A stretch of DNA of 64,000 nucleotides from Planctomycetota bacterium (GTDB lineage Bacteria; Planctomycetota; Planctomycetia; Pirellulales; Lacipirellulaceae). A program made the position numbers and the translations under genes. This document shows, in pieces, positions 18,183-26,233 of this stretch. The DNA lies in the NCBI GenBank assembly GCA_029781135.1, contig JAKOXH010000022.1, positions 62,001 to 126,000 of the forward strand, written 5' to 3'. Under the pieces are notes generated by a model. It made no database searches and was not told the origin of the DNA. It saw only the letters and a list, made by a program, of their open reading frames with translations. Numbering within the stretch: position 1 is the stretch's first letter; each line of letters starts with the position of its first letter.

Positions 18183-19571
18183 ATGGTAATTTCAATGCTG
18201 CGAAAAACATCCTCGGTTCTAACTCGGCAATTCGCGGGAGCAATCGCGGTAGGCGTTGCGCTCGGTTTCCTCTTCGCCAATGTTGCTAGCATCGCCCAAG
18301 GTGCGACACGACTGCTGCCCCAGGAACAGCTCCATCAGCTGGGGTTGACCCGCGCGTGGTTCGGGCAGGTGAAGCTGGATCGCGCACGCAACCAGATCGA
18401 GCGGGCTGTCCTGTATGGCGACCGGCTAACTGTCCTTACGTCAGCGGGGGTCGTCGAAGAATTTAACGCCTTGACCGGCGAATCGCTCTGGATTGCCCCC
18501 ATCGGCAACCAGAATTACCCGAGTCTCGGCCCAGCGGGCAGCGACGAATATGTGGCGCTCGTCAACGGTTCCACGCTTTATGTGCTCGATCGCAAGGACG
18601 GCCGACCAATTATCATCCGCCGCGTCGGCGGTGCGCCGGGTGCAGCACCAGCGATCTCGTCGAAGTACGTTTTCGTGCCGCTCACGAGCGGGCGCATCGA
18701 AGGTTACTCGCTCACGGATCAGAAGAAACTCACGCCGTGGTATTACCAGTCCGATGGGCGAACCATGGTCGCTCCGCTCGCAACGCCGCAAAGCATCATC
18801 TGGACCACCGAAACCGGATTCCTCTATGTGGGAGACAGCAATGTTCCAGAAATGCGTTTCCGGCTGGAAACCGGCAGCGAAATTGTCGCATCGCCTTCCT
18901 ACAAAAACCCATTTGTGTACGTCGGGGCGACGTCGGGCGAAGTGTTCGCCATGCAAGAAATGACCGGGCAACGGCAATGGAAATTCGCTACCGGCTTCCC
19001 CGTGAGCCGTACTCCGGCAGCCATCGGTGAACAGGTGTTTGTTACGAGCGATGAACCCGCTTTGCACTGCATCGATGCCAAGACCGGCAGCGGCATTTGG
19101 CAAGCTCCACGCATTGCGCAGTTCGCGGCAGCCAGCAAAACGCGGGTCTACGGTGTCGATGACATGGGTACATTCGTGGTAATTGATATTGCCAAGGGGT
19201 CGCTCATCGGTCGCATCCGTTCTGGGGAAGCCGTCCACTCCATGGTCAACGATCAGACCGATCGCGTGTATCTCATTTCGAAGGAAGGCACGATCGAGTG
19301 CCTGCGCGAAACCGATTCCCAGCAGCCGCTTTATCACAATCCAAAACCGGTGGAGCCGAAGACTCCTGCCGGCGATAAAAAGACGACTACTCCAAAACCG
19401 GTTGCCCCGGCCAAGCCCCAACCGAAACCGGCCGCGCCAACCGCCGGTAAAGAGAAAGAAAAAGTTAAGGGCGATAAAGGAGCTCAGCCGCCCGCCGAAC
19501 AACCCGCGAAGCCGGCTGCTCCAGCGAACCCCGCCAAACCCGCCAACGAAGACAATCCGTTCGGGGGTTAA
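18183..19571 (+). CDS. Exported PQQ-type beta-propeller protein with EDNPFG tail
   Basis: A 462-residue protein with an N-terminal hydrophobic segment (about residues 18-40, AGAIAVGVALGFLFANVASIAQGA: signal peptide or anchor). The middle is a beta-propeller of PQQ/BamB-like blades, with recurring FNALTGESLW, VLDRKDGR, CIDAKTGSGIW and VIDIAKGSL. From about residue 375 it becomes a Lys/Pro/Ala linker and ends NEDNPFGG. The same ending closes the unrelated exported protein at 53646-54506. An alternative start is the ATG at 18195. A role in envelope assembly, as for BamB, is possible but not shown. Confidence 0.8.
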   Translation: MVISMLRKTSSVLTRQFAGAIAVGVALGFLFANVASIAQGATRLLPQEQLHQLGLTRAWFGQVKLDRARNQIERAVLYGDRLTVLTSAGVVEEFNALTGESLWIAPIGNQNYPSLGPAGSDEYVALVNGSTLYVLDRKDGRPIIIRRVGGAPGAAPAISSKYVFVPLTSGRIEGYSLTDQKKLTPWYYQSDGRTMVAPLATPQSIIWTTETGFLYVGDSNVPEMRFRLETGSEIVASPSYKNPFVYVGATSGEVFAMQEMTGQRQWKFATGFPVSRTPAAIGEQVFVTSDEPALHCIDAKTGSGIWQAPRIAQFAAASKTRVYGVDDMGTFVVIDIAKGSLIGRIRSGEAVHSMVNDQTDRVYLISKEGTIECLRETDSQQPLYHNPKPVEPKTPAGDKKTTTPKPVAPAKPQPKPAAPTAGKEKEKVKGDKGAQPPAEQPAKPAAPANPAKPANEDNPFGG

Positions 19572-19671
19572 ACGGCTTAACTTGCCACCTAAATTGCGTG
19601 CCGCTAGCTCCATTTCAATAGATTGCACGACGTCTTGCCCGTTAAGCGGCATTTTCGCTAAGCTCCGCGAC

Positions 19672-20418
19672 ATGCGGCCGGCAGACGATCTCCCAATTTC
19701 GAACCCGAATGAGCAAGCGACCACAACGTCGGGTGCTCCCGATTCTCGCTCCGCACCCTTGTCGCTCAGCCGGCTTCGCGAAGCCTTTGCCGCCATGCTT
19801 GGCGGCTCACCACCAAAAAAGAGCGAACCGCAAACGAATAGGAGCAGTCGAAGTGCCGCGGCACATTCGAAGCCACAACCGGCCCGAAAGTGCGAAATCA
19901 ACCCCCGTTCGGTCGTCGAATCGATCCTGTTTGTCGGCCGCCCCGATAACGGTCCCACTTCCGCACGCGAACTGGCCGCCGCCATGCGCGGCGTCAGTCC
20001 CAGCGAAGTTGAAGCCGCGATTGGCGAACTCAACGATTTGTACGCTGCGGATCGCGCACCCTACCACATCGAACAATCGCCCGTCGGCTACCGTCTCGTC
20101 CTGCGGCCAGAATTCGAACGCATTCGCGATAAGTTCTATGGTCGAATCAAGGAGGCCCGCCTCTCGCCGGCCGTACTCGAGGTGCTTTCCGTCCTGGCCT
20201 ACAATCAGCCCGCCACGGCCGAAAAGCTCAACGAAATCCGCGGTGAATCGTGCGGCACTGCACTAGCGACGCTAGTACGCCGCAAACTAGTGCGTCTCGA
20301 CCGGCCGGCCGACAAGTCCCTCCCAGCAACCTATTCGACGACCGACCGCTTTCTCCAACTCTTCAATCTGGAAAACCTGGACGCCCTTCCTCGCAGCGAA
20401 GAGTTGGAACGAGTCTAG
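19672..20418 (+). CDS. scpB: Chromosome segregation and condensation protein ScpB
   Basis: A 248-residue kleisin-associated winged-helix protein of the SMC-ScpAB condensin. The conserved core starts near residue 75 (INPRSVVESILFVGRPDN) and includes IGELNDLYAADRAPYHIEQSPVGYRLVLRPEF and LSPAVLEVLSVLAYNQPATAEKLNEIRG, followed by TTDRFLQLFNLENLDALP. I chose the ATG at 19672; the open frame upstream overlaps the propeller gene. The N-terminal 70 residues are a Ser/Pro-rich extension not typical of the family. Confidence 0.93.
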   Translation: MRPADDLPISNPNEQATTTSGAPDSRSAPLSLSRLREAFAAMLGGSPPKKSEPQTNRSSRSAAAHSKPQPARKCEINPRSVVESILFVGRPDNGPTSARELAAAMRGVSPSEVEAAIGELNDLYAADRAPYHIEQSPVGYRLVLRPEFERIRDKFYGRIKEARLSPAVLEVLSVLAYNQPATAEKLNEIRGESCGTALATLVRRKLVRLDRPADKSLPATYSTTDRFLQLFNLENLDALPRSEELERV

Positions 20419-20780
20419 TCCCCCGCAGATGGTCCCCTCGTCCCCCCAATTCTCCGCAGCGACAAACGGCGCAACTGCTTCTCCGCACGCCACTTACGTC
20501 CTCCGCCGTAGCCGCCTGATCGTCTCTCTGCCATGCCGTTGCCTTATTTAGGCCACCATCGCTACGATAATGTCTGGCTGACGAATCGGCACCGGGTGTA
20601 TCCGGGGCATCTGTTCTCAAGACGCGTTCAACGAGCGTCGGCCATGAGCGGCCAATTCATTTGCGATGCCGCTCATTCAGCAGCGAGAAGAATTCACTGA
20701 GTTCGACAACTGTGGTGTTTGGCCGCAACTAAGGCCCCTGCCGCTCGTGCTCGTTGCGTCCTCTTTCCCCTGGCCCCTGT
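20419..20780. other. Intergenic region before rpe, nothing recognised
   Basis: About 360 nt without a gene, a clear repeat or a structured RNA I can identify. It must contain the promoter of the rpe-phosphatase pair. Confidence 0.4.
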
Positions 20781-21506
20781 ATGGTTCGCCGTTTAGGTCG
20801 TGAAGAGTTGCTCGCCCGGTTTCGCGCCGACCGGCCGCTGGTCCTGCCCTCGCTACTGGCTTGCGATTTCGCCCACCTGGAGGACGAAATCCGGGCTGTC
20901 GAGTCCGCCGGCGCGCCTGCCCTGCATCTCGACATCATGGACGGCCACTTCGTGCCCAACCTCAGCATCGGCGTGCCGATCGTCGAAGCCGTCCGCCGGG
21001 TCACGGAACTGCCGCTCGATGTTCACCTCATGATCACCAACCCGGTCGAGTACATCGAGCCGTTTCGCAATGCCGGTGCCGACTTGCTCACGATCCACAT
21101 CGAAGCGGTTCCCGAGCCACAGCGATTGCTCGATCGCATCCGCGCGCTCGGCGGTTTGGCCGGCCTGTCGCTGAACCCGCCCACGCCGGTGTCGGCGGTT
21201 GAACCCTACTTGCCGTATTGCGACCTCGTCCTAGTGATGAGTGTCATGCCCGGTTTTGGCGGGCAGAAGTTCGACCCCGTCGCGATTGGCAAAACGCGCG
21301 AACTGGCCGCCCGCCCCCGCCGCAATTTTCTCCTGGAAATCGACGGCGGAATCGATCCGCAAACCGTCACACTCAGTGCCGCTGCCGGCAGCGAAATGTT
21401 CGTCGCCGGCACCACGATTTTCAAAAGCCCCGACTACGCCGCCACGATCGAGCGGCTGCGGTCAAACGCCCAATCCTCCGTTCAAGCGACATCTGCGACG
21501 AATTAG
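20781..21506 (+). CDS. rpe: Ribulose-phosphate 3-epimerase
   Basis: A 241-residue cytoplasmic TIM-barrel enzyme that interconverts ribulose 5-phosphate and xylulose 5-phosphate in the pentose phosphate pathway. Motifs: VLPSLLACDF, HLDIMDGHFVPNLSIG (metal and catalytic residues), DVHLMITNPVEYIEPF, VLVMSVMPGFGGQKF and LEIDGGIDPQT. The ATG at 20781 gives the normal length; a TTG at 20754 would add nine residues. The next gene begins 18 nt downstream, so the two are probably co-transcribed. Confidence 0.95.
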   Translation: MVRRLGREELLARFRADRPLVLPSLLACDFAHLEDEIRAVESAGAPALHLDIMDGHFVPNLSIGVPIVEAVRRVTELPLDVHLMITNPVEYIEPFRNAGADLLTIHIEAVPEPQRLLDRIRALGGLAGLSLNPPTPVSAVEPYLPYCDLVLVMSVMPGFGGQKFDPVAIGKTRELAARPRRNFLLEIDGGIDPQTVTLSAAAGSEMFVAGTTIFKSPDYAATIERLRSNAQSSVQATSATN

Positions 21507-21524
21507 ATACCGCGTCCCACGAAT

Positions 21525-22103
21525 ATGGTCCAAATACTTTTGATTCGCCCCGGCACCACCGAATACGACCAACAAGGTCGCGTGCAGGGCACTCTCAACA
21601 TTCCGTTGTGCGAAGACGGGCGCCAGGAAGTCGAGGCGATGATCGAGGAGCTGCGTGGCCAACCCGTCGCCGCGTTGTACACGAGCCCTTGCCAGGCAGC
21701 CGTGCAAACGGCCGAGTGCCTCGGTAAGTCGTTCGATCTCAAGTTCAAACTGATCGACAACTTCGAGAACCTCGACTTCGGCCTCTGGCAAGGATCGCTC
21801 GTCGCGGATGTGAAAACGAAGCAACCGAAAGTCTATCGCCAGTGGCAAGAGCAACCAGAAATCGTTTGCCCTCCCCAGGGCGAAACCTTGTGCGCGGCCA
21901 AGCAGCGGGTGCTCACGTCATTGACGAAGCTCCTCAAGAAACACAAGGCCGATAGCGTGTTCGCCGTCGTTGCGCCTGAACCCCTGGCGAGCGTTATCCG
22001 CCATGTTGTCCGTCAGGAGGCCTGGGGCGACCTCTGGCAATCGAACGCCAACACGCCCCGCTGGCAACTGATCGCAGTGCCCGAAGCCGTCGCCGCGAAA
22101 TAG
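21525..22103 (+). CDS. Degenerate histidine-phosphatase-family protein
   Basis: A 192-residue protein whose fold signature is that of the phosphoglycerate-mutase-like family: N-terminal LLIR.GTTEYDQQGRVQG..NIPLCEDGRQE, the SP....TAE segment, and LDFGLWQG. The catalytic RHG is RPG (P9 for His), the arginine of the SPxxRAxxTA motif is A58, and the second catalytic His near VVSHG is P151 (VVAPEPLASVIR). It therefore should not form a phosphohistidine. Both prolines (CCC, CCT) are one base from histidine codons. It follows rpe by 18 nt. It may be a binding or regulatory pseudoenzyme. Confidence 0.85.
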   Translation: MVQILLIRPGTTEYDQQGRVQGTLNIPLCEDGRQEVEAMIEELRGQPVAALYTSPCQAAVQTAECLGKSFDLKFKLIDNFENLDFGLWQGSLVADVKTKQPKVYRQWQEQPEIVCPPQGETLCAAKQRVLTSLTKLLKKHKADSVFAVVAPEPLASVIRHVVRQEAWGDLWQSNANTPRWQLIAVPEAVAAK

Positions 22104-22175
22104 CGGAATTGCCGCTGGCTGTCAGCCCCCGGCTCTGCCGTTGGCCGTCAGCCCCCGGCTCTGCCGGGGGTTGGT
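22104..22175. repeat. Direct and inverted GC-rich repeats after the phosphatase gene
   Basis: TGGCTGTCAGCCCCCGGCTC and TGGCCGTCAGCCCCCGGCTC are tandem near-copies; the second ends in CCCCCGGCTCTGCCGGGGG, a hairpin. It may also terminate the upstream operon. Confidence 0.6.
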
Positions 22176-22275
22176 CAAGGAACCGCAACGTCCGTTTTCA
22201 TTTTTCCCGCGTTTATCAGCCTCTTCTCAACGTAGAGCCGTTTCCGCCCCCGTGCTATGATCGAAGGCGTTCTAT

Positions 22276-22310
22276 TCCCTCTCCCTCCGGGAGAGGGCTA
22301 GGGTGAGGGT
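22276..22310. repeat. CCCTCTCCC...GGGAGAGGG inverted repeat
   Basis: CCCTCTCCC, a CTCC centre, then GGGAGAGGG followed by GTGAGGG. I recall very similar elements from many environmental bacterial genomes. It lies 60 nt upstream of the accD start. Confidence 0.7.
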
Positions 22311-22370
22311 GCCCCGGCAACAACATTGCCATTTACTTCCGCTCGACAATTAGCAACGCAGCTCGTCCGC

Positions 22371-23225
22371 ATGGCCACCGGCAATTCCGAAACCTCTGGC
22401 AAGTCCAAGGCGAAAGCCACCCGCGAAAAGCGTGGTGTGCCGGGCGGCCTTTGGCTGCGCTGCGAAGACTGTGGCGAAACCATTTACCGCAAAGAGGCCG
22501 ACGAACTAATGAGTGTGTGTCCGCAGTGCGGATACCACATGTACCTGAGCGCCCCAGCCCGCGTGAAATGGGTGCTCGACGAAGGCACGTTCGAGGAGTG
22601 GGACGCGGAGCTCTTGCCCACCGATCCGCTCGCCTTCAAAGACAAAAAACCTTACGTCGAGCGGCTCAAAGCGGAACAAGCCCGCACCGGCATGCGCGAT
22701 GCCGCCCTGACCGGCACCGGCATGATCCGCGCCCGCCGTGTGGCGTTCGGCGTTACCGATTCCGCATTCATCATGGGCAGTATGGGCTCGGTCGTCGGCG
22801 AGCGGCTCACACGCCTCATCGAACGAGCCACCAAGGAAAACTTGCCCCTCATCATCATCAGCGGCTCGGGTGGCGGCGCCCGCATGCACGAAGGCATTCT
22901 GTCGCTGATGCAGATGGCCAAAGTCAGCGCGGCCCTCGCCCGCTACGGCCAGGCCGGCGGCCTGTTCATTTCCGTGCTCACCAATCCGACCATGGGTGGC
23001 GTCGCCGCCAGCTTCGCCTCGCTCGGCGACCTGGTCTTCGCCGAACCAAAAGCCCTCATCGGCTTCGCCGGCCCGCGAACGATCAAGGCCACGATTCGCG
23101 TCGAACTGCCGGAAGGTTTCCAGACCAGCGAATTCCTGCTCGAACACGGCTACATCGACCGCATCGTCCGCCGTGCCGACCTCAAAAGCGAAATCGCCCG
23201 GGCCATCGACTACTGCGGCAAGTAG
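22371..23225 (+). CDS. accD: Acetyl-CoA carboxylase carboxyltransferase subunit beta
   Basis: A 284-residue cytoplasmic subunit that transfers the carboxyl group from biotin to acetyl-CoA, the first step of fatty-acid synthesis. The N-terminal four-cysteine zinc ribbon is intact (C31, C34, C50, C53). The crotonase-fold core is typical: [61 protein letters not shown] and [29 protein letters not shown]. The ATG at 22371 gives the normal start; a TTG at 22326 would extend it by 15 residues. Confidence 0.96.
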   Translation: MATGNSETSGKSKAKATREKRGVPGGLWLRCEDCGETIYRKEADELMSVCPQCGYHMYLSAPARVKWVLDEGTFEEWDAELLPTDPLAFKDKKPYVERLKAEQARTGMRDAALTGTGMIRARRVAFGVTDSAFIMGSMGSVVGERLTRLIERATKENLPLIIISGSGGGARMHEGILSLMQMAKVSAALARYGQAGGLFISVLTNPTMGGVAASFASLGDLVFAEPKALIGFAGPRTIKATIRVELPEGFQTSEFLLEHGYIDRIVRRADLKSEIARAIDYCGK

Positions 23226-23277
23226 CCGGCACTTCTGTTCGCATTTATACTGAATACGACGCGCTCCGCCGAATATT

Positions 23278-23696
23278 CTCACGCAGAGACGCGGAGACGC
23301 AGAGGAATTCCTAAAGCGATTACACCGCTAATAGACGCTAATTCTCGCTAAAACGAAACTCAGTACTTCCAAATCTGGCTGTTGGGGCAAATCAAACGAT
23401 TTTTTTGGGAACACTAATCTTCGCTAATCTCCGCTAATGCAGATTAGTGTAGATTAGCGAGGATTAGTGTTCCTTCTCCAATTTGGAACTACTGAAACTG
23501 CCGATTGTACGCATTAGGAGTACATCCGATTCGTCAAGAATGTCCACATTTGATTCGTGGAGATTATGTGCAGATTAGTGTTCCAGAAACTACAAAACGA
23601 ATTAGTCCGACATCCCATTAGCGAGTCCTTAGCGTCCATTAGCGGTTAAGCTAGTCTGAATCTCCTCTGCGTCTCCGCGTCTCTGCGTGAGACTTA
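23278..23696. repeat. Repeat island: one inverted repeat nested inside another
   Basis: Outermost arms are CTCACGCAGAGACGCGGAGA (23278 on) and TCTCCGCGTCTCTGCGTGAG (to 23692). Inside these lie arms of the type CCGCTAATAGACGCTAATTC and GCGTCCATTAGCGGTTAA. Inside again, ACTAATCTTCGCTAATCTCC and AGATTAGCGAGGATTAGTGT form a hairpin at about 23413-23472. Short words CGCTAAT and AGATTAGTG recur many times. No gene is seen between accD and the kinase gene. Confidence 0.82.
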
Positions 23697-23760
23697 TTTG
23701 CTCGATTGACGGCAACTCATAACCATTTACTTTCGGCATTCGTTTTCAGGCACTCCTCCC

Positions 23761-24660
23761 TTGAGCATCGGCAAGTTCTTCTCGTCACTTCTCTCCGGCG
23801 GCAAAGTCGACGTTGCCAGCCGCTACGAGATCCTGCGCGAAGCCGTCTCGGGCACCATGTCCGATTTCCACATGGCCCGCGACCGCTCGACGAACGAAAT
23901 CGTCGGCCTCAAAATTCTCGACAAAGCCAAAACCGACGCCCTCGAAGCCCGCTTCAAAGGGCTCAAGAAGCCGACCGAGGGCGAGATCGCCACCACGTTC
24001 AACCATCCGCGCATCGTCCGCACGTTCTCGCACGGCATCACCACGAACAACGAGCAATTCCTGGTGATGGAATACCTCGACGGCCCCGGCCTCAACTCGC
24101 TGATCATCGGCCGGAGCAAACTGCTGGACGGCAACCGCCTTACGCTGGCCCGCCACGCCGCGGAAGCGATCGAAGCGGTCCATGAAGCGGGCTACATTCA
24201 CCGCGACGTCTGCCCCCGCAACTTCGTCTGCTCGAAAGACGGCACCTCGCTTAAGCTGATCGACTTCGGGCTCACCGTGCCGGCGGAAAGGGAGTACATG
24301 CTGCCCGGCAATCGCACGGGCACGCCGGCCTATCTCGCCCCCGAAGTGATGCGGCGCAAGCCGACCGACCAGCGACTCGATATTTTCGCTTTCGGCGTCT
24401 CGATCTACGAGTTGTTTGCATTCGAGACGCCGTGGCCACGGGGCAAGGAAGGTCAGTCGGCCGTTGCGGCCATGGCGCACGGCATGTCATCGCCGCCGCC
24501 GCTGCGCGGGCACTACCCCAAAATCCACCCCACGCTTGCAGCGGCCATTCACAAGTGCATGGAAGCGAATCCAGAACACCGCTTCCAGAACATCACCCAG
24601 TTCCTAAAAACAATCTCGCGCCTCAAGCATGAGGATGCGGAACCCGGCGAGAAGCAGTAA
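23761..24660 (+). CDS. Serine/threonine protein kinase (atypical catalytic loop)
   Basis: A 299-residue soluble kinase domain with little else. The ATP-binding lysine is K51 (GLKIL), with the probable partner E75. The catalytic loop is HRDVCPRN (147-154): the base D149 and N154 are present, but the lysine of HRDLKPEN is C151. DFG is at 168-170 and APE at 193-195. The glycine-rich loop is weak (REAVSGTMSDFHMARD). It lacks the transmembrane and sensor domains frequent in planctomycete kinases. The start is a TTG with a poor ribosome site; no in-frame ATG precedes the domain. Confidence 0.88.
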   Translation: MSIGKFFSSLLSGGKVDVASRYEILREAVSGTMSDFHMARDRSTNEIVGLKILDKAKTDALEARFKGLKKPTEGEIATTFNHPRIVRTFSHGITTNNEQFLVMEYLDGPGLNSLIIGRSKLLDGNRLTLARHAAEAIEAVHEAGYIHRDVCPRNFVCSKDGTSLKLIDFGLTVPAEREYMLPGNRTGTPAYLAPEVMRRKPTDQRLDIFAFGVSIYELFAFETPWPRGKEGQSAVAAMAHGMSSPPPLRGHYPKIHPTLAAAIHKCMEANPEHRFQNITQFLKTISRLKHEDAEPGEKQ

Positions 24661-24703
24661 GCGACGCAGGCCGAAATCGCTCGCAATACAACTGCGGGTT
24701 CTT

Positions 24704-24837
24704 TAGACAAGGAGACAAGAAGAAGGGGAGACAAGGAGATTGGCGTTCAAACCGTTTTCCTTGTAGCCGAATTCGCAAGAATTCGGCTACATCATCTCCT
24801 TGTCTCCCCCTCTCCCCCTCTCCTTGTCTTCTTCCCC
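24704..24837. repeat. GACAAGGAGA-type inverted repeat enclosing a second palindrome
   Basis: The left arm is AGACAAGGAGACAAGAAGAA and later GGGAGACAAGGAGA; the right arm is ATCTCCTTGTCTCCCCCTCT and more. Between them sits TAGCCGAATTCGCAAGAATT with its complement (24763-24790), a member of the family seen at 13431. Other GACAAGGAGA copies are at 30743 and 35988. Confidence 0.82.
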
Positions 24838-24842
24838 GCGGC

Positions 24843-25955
24843 TCAGCCACTCCCCACACCCGCCACCGCCACATCCGTCGGCATGTACACGCAATCCGGT
24901 TCTTCCGCGAGCGGATCACCTGTTAGGGCATACGCCCGCGCGCGGCTGCCGCCACAAACGTAGCGATACTCGCACACGCCGCACTTGCCGCCAAAGCCGT
25001 CGGGGTTTCGTAGTGCCAAGAACGTCGGATGACGCTGATACGTTTCAACCACCGAATCCTCTGGAAACCTGCCACACACCAGCGGCAAAAAACCGGCTGG
25101 ATAGATCTCACCGGTGTGCCCCACGAACATCACGCCCTTGCCGTCGCCCACGCCCAATGGCGTGCTGCGTGGCCGACTCGGGCGACGATGGGCGTGCCCA
25201 TGCGCCGGTCCCGCGAGCGGATCGCCGCCATGTTCCATTATAAATCGGCGATAGTGGGGCGCTTCCGTCGTCTTGATGGCAAACGGCCGCCGCTGCGATT
25301 GCTGCCACAGCTTTTCAAACACGTCTTCATATTCCCGCGGCGAAATCCGCTCCTGCAGAATGCCGCGCCCCACGGGCACCAGAAAGAACACCGACCACAT
25401 CATGATCTGCTTGCCGGCAAACAAATCGGCCAGGGCATCCACCTGATGCACATTCCGCCGCGTGATGCTGGTGTTCACCTGCACGGGCAACCCAAGTTCC
25501 TTCGCGTCCGCCAGAACCTGCATCGTCCGCTCGAAACTGCCCTGCCAGCCACGGAAGGCATCGTGTGTCGCCGCATCGACGCCGTCCAAGCTCAAACCCA
25601 GGCAGCTAATCCCTGCCTCCTTGCAGCGCTGGAGTGCTTCGCGTGTCGCCAGCGGCGTGGCCGATGGCGTGAGAGCCATCTGCAGCCCGAGCTCACGCCC
25701 ATGGCGGATCAAATCCAGCAAGTCGGCCCGCTTGAGCGGGTCGCCGCCCGTGAACACTACCACCGGCGGCTGCGGAAACGACGCCACCTGGTCGAGCAGC
25801 GCACACGATTGCGAGTGGTTCAACTCCGCCGGGTCCGCTAGCGGCTGGGCCGACGCCCGGCAGTGCTCGCACGACAGATCGCACGCCTGCGTCACCTCGT
25901 AATAGAACATGAGCGGTGCCTGGCCAAAATCATGCCGAATGTCGAGTGGATTCAT
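24843..25955 (-). CDS. Radical SAM/SPASM protein, TIGR04053-like
   Basis: A 370-residue radical S-adenosylmethionine enzyme. The CxxxCxxC motif binding the SAM cluster is C25, C29, C32 (CDLSCEHCRAS), followed by VVVFTGGDPLKR and the barrel segment GLSLDGVDAATHDAFRG. The C-terminal SPASM region, with CGRF, CGVCEYRYVCGGSRARAYALTGDP and a final EEPDC, should hold auxiliary clusters. It resembles the TIGR04053 group, related to the heme-pathway enzymes AhbD/NirJ. The neighbour downstream of the repeat is a protoporphyrinogen-oxidase-type gene, supporting a heme link. The upstream open frame runs through repeat copy B, so the start is set at 25955. Confidence 0.85.
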   Translation of the reverse strand: MNPLDIRHDFGQAPLMFYYEVTQACDLSCEHCRASAQPLADPAELNHSQSCALLDQVASFPQPPVVVFTGGDPLKRADLLDLIRHGRELGLQMALTPSATPLATREALQRCKEAGISCLGLSLDGVDAATHDAFRGWQGSFERTMQVLADAKELGLPVQVNTSITRRNVHQVDALADLFAGKQIMMWSVFFLVPVGRGILQERISPREYEDVFEKLWQQSQRRPFAIKTTEAPHYRRFIMEHGGDPLAGPAHGHAHRRPSRPRSTPLGVGDGKGVMFVGHTGEIYPAGFLPLVCGRFPEDSVVETYQRHPTFLALRNPDGFGGKCGVCEYRYVCGGSRARAYALTGDPLAEEPDCVYMPTDVAVAGVGSG

Positions 25956-25994
25956 TGTCTTGCTCCAATTATAGAGGTCTGCGCGGCGAATAGA

Positions 25995-26069
25995 CTGTGG
26001 GAGGTCTCTCCGAGGCCGATGACGCGTTCCATTGGACACCCCCATCGGCGTCGGAGACGCCTCCCACAG
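25995..26069. repeat. Nested-hairpin repeat, GTGGGAGG family, copy B
   Basis: CTGTGGGAGG...CCTCCCACAG outer arms. The left inner hairpin GGTCTC-TCC-GAGGCC carries one G-T pair; the right is GGCGTC-GGA-GACGCC. It lies between the radical SAM and porphyrinogen oxidase genes. Confidence 0.85.
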
Positions 26070-26111
26070 GTTCATCACCGCGCAGCATTCATTAGGGAAT
26101 AACTATCGCAT

Positions 26112-26215
26112 TTCTACGCCGAAGGCGTTTCACAACACAGCCGCTGGGCTTTGATGTTAAACACCTTCGGTGTTTCCTCCCAGATTCCAGCGTCGTTTCG
26201 GACGCCGAGGTTATT
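26112..26215. repeat. Short palindromic words CGCCGAAGGCG / AACACCTTCGGTGTTT
   Basis: Three small hairpins follow each other: ACGCCGAAGGCGTTT, AACACCTTCGGTGTTT and GGCGTCCGAAACGACGC-like on the reverse strand. All have CGAA or TTCG centres. They sit just past the stop of the porphyrinogen oxidase gene and may terminate it. Confidence 0.5.
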
Positions 26216-26233
26216 CTTGAGTCATGCCTAAGT

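Noticed and set aside
22326-22370. TTG start extending AccD by 15 residues
   Set aside because: The extension lies next to the CCCTCTCCC repeat and is absent from the typical family start.
25956-26078. Extended start of the radical SAM frame (LWEASPTPM...)
   Set aside because: The same peptide arises wherever the GTGGGAGG repeat is read in this frame (also at 34409 and 41586), so it is repeat translation, not protein.
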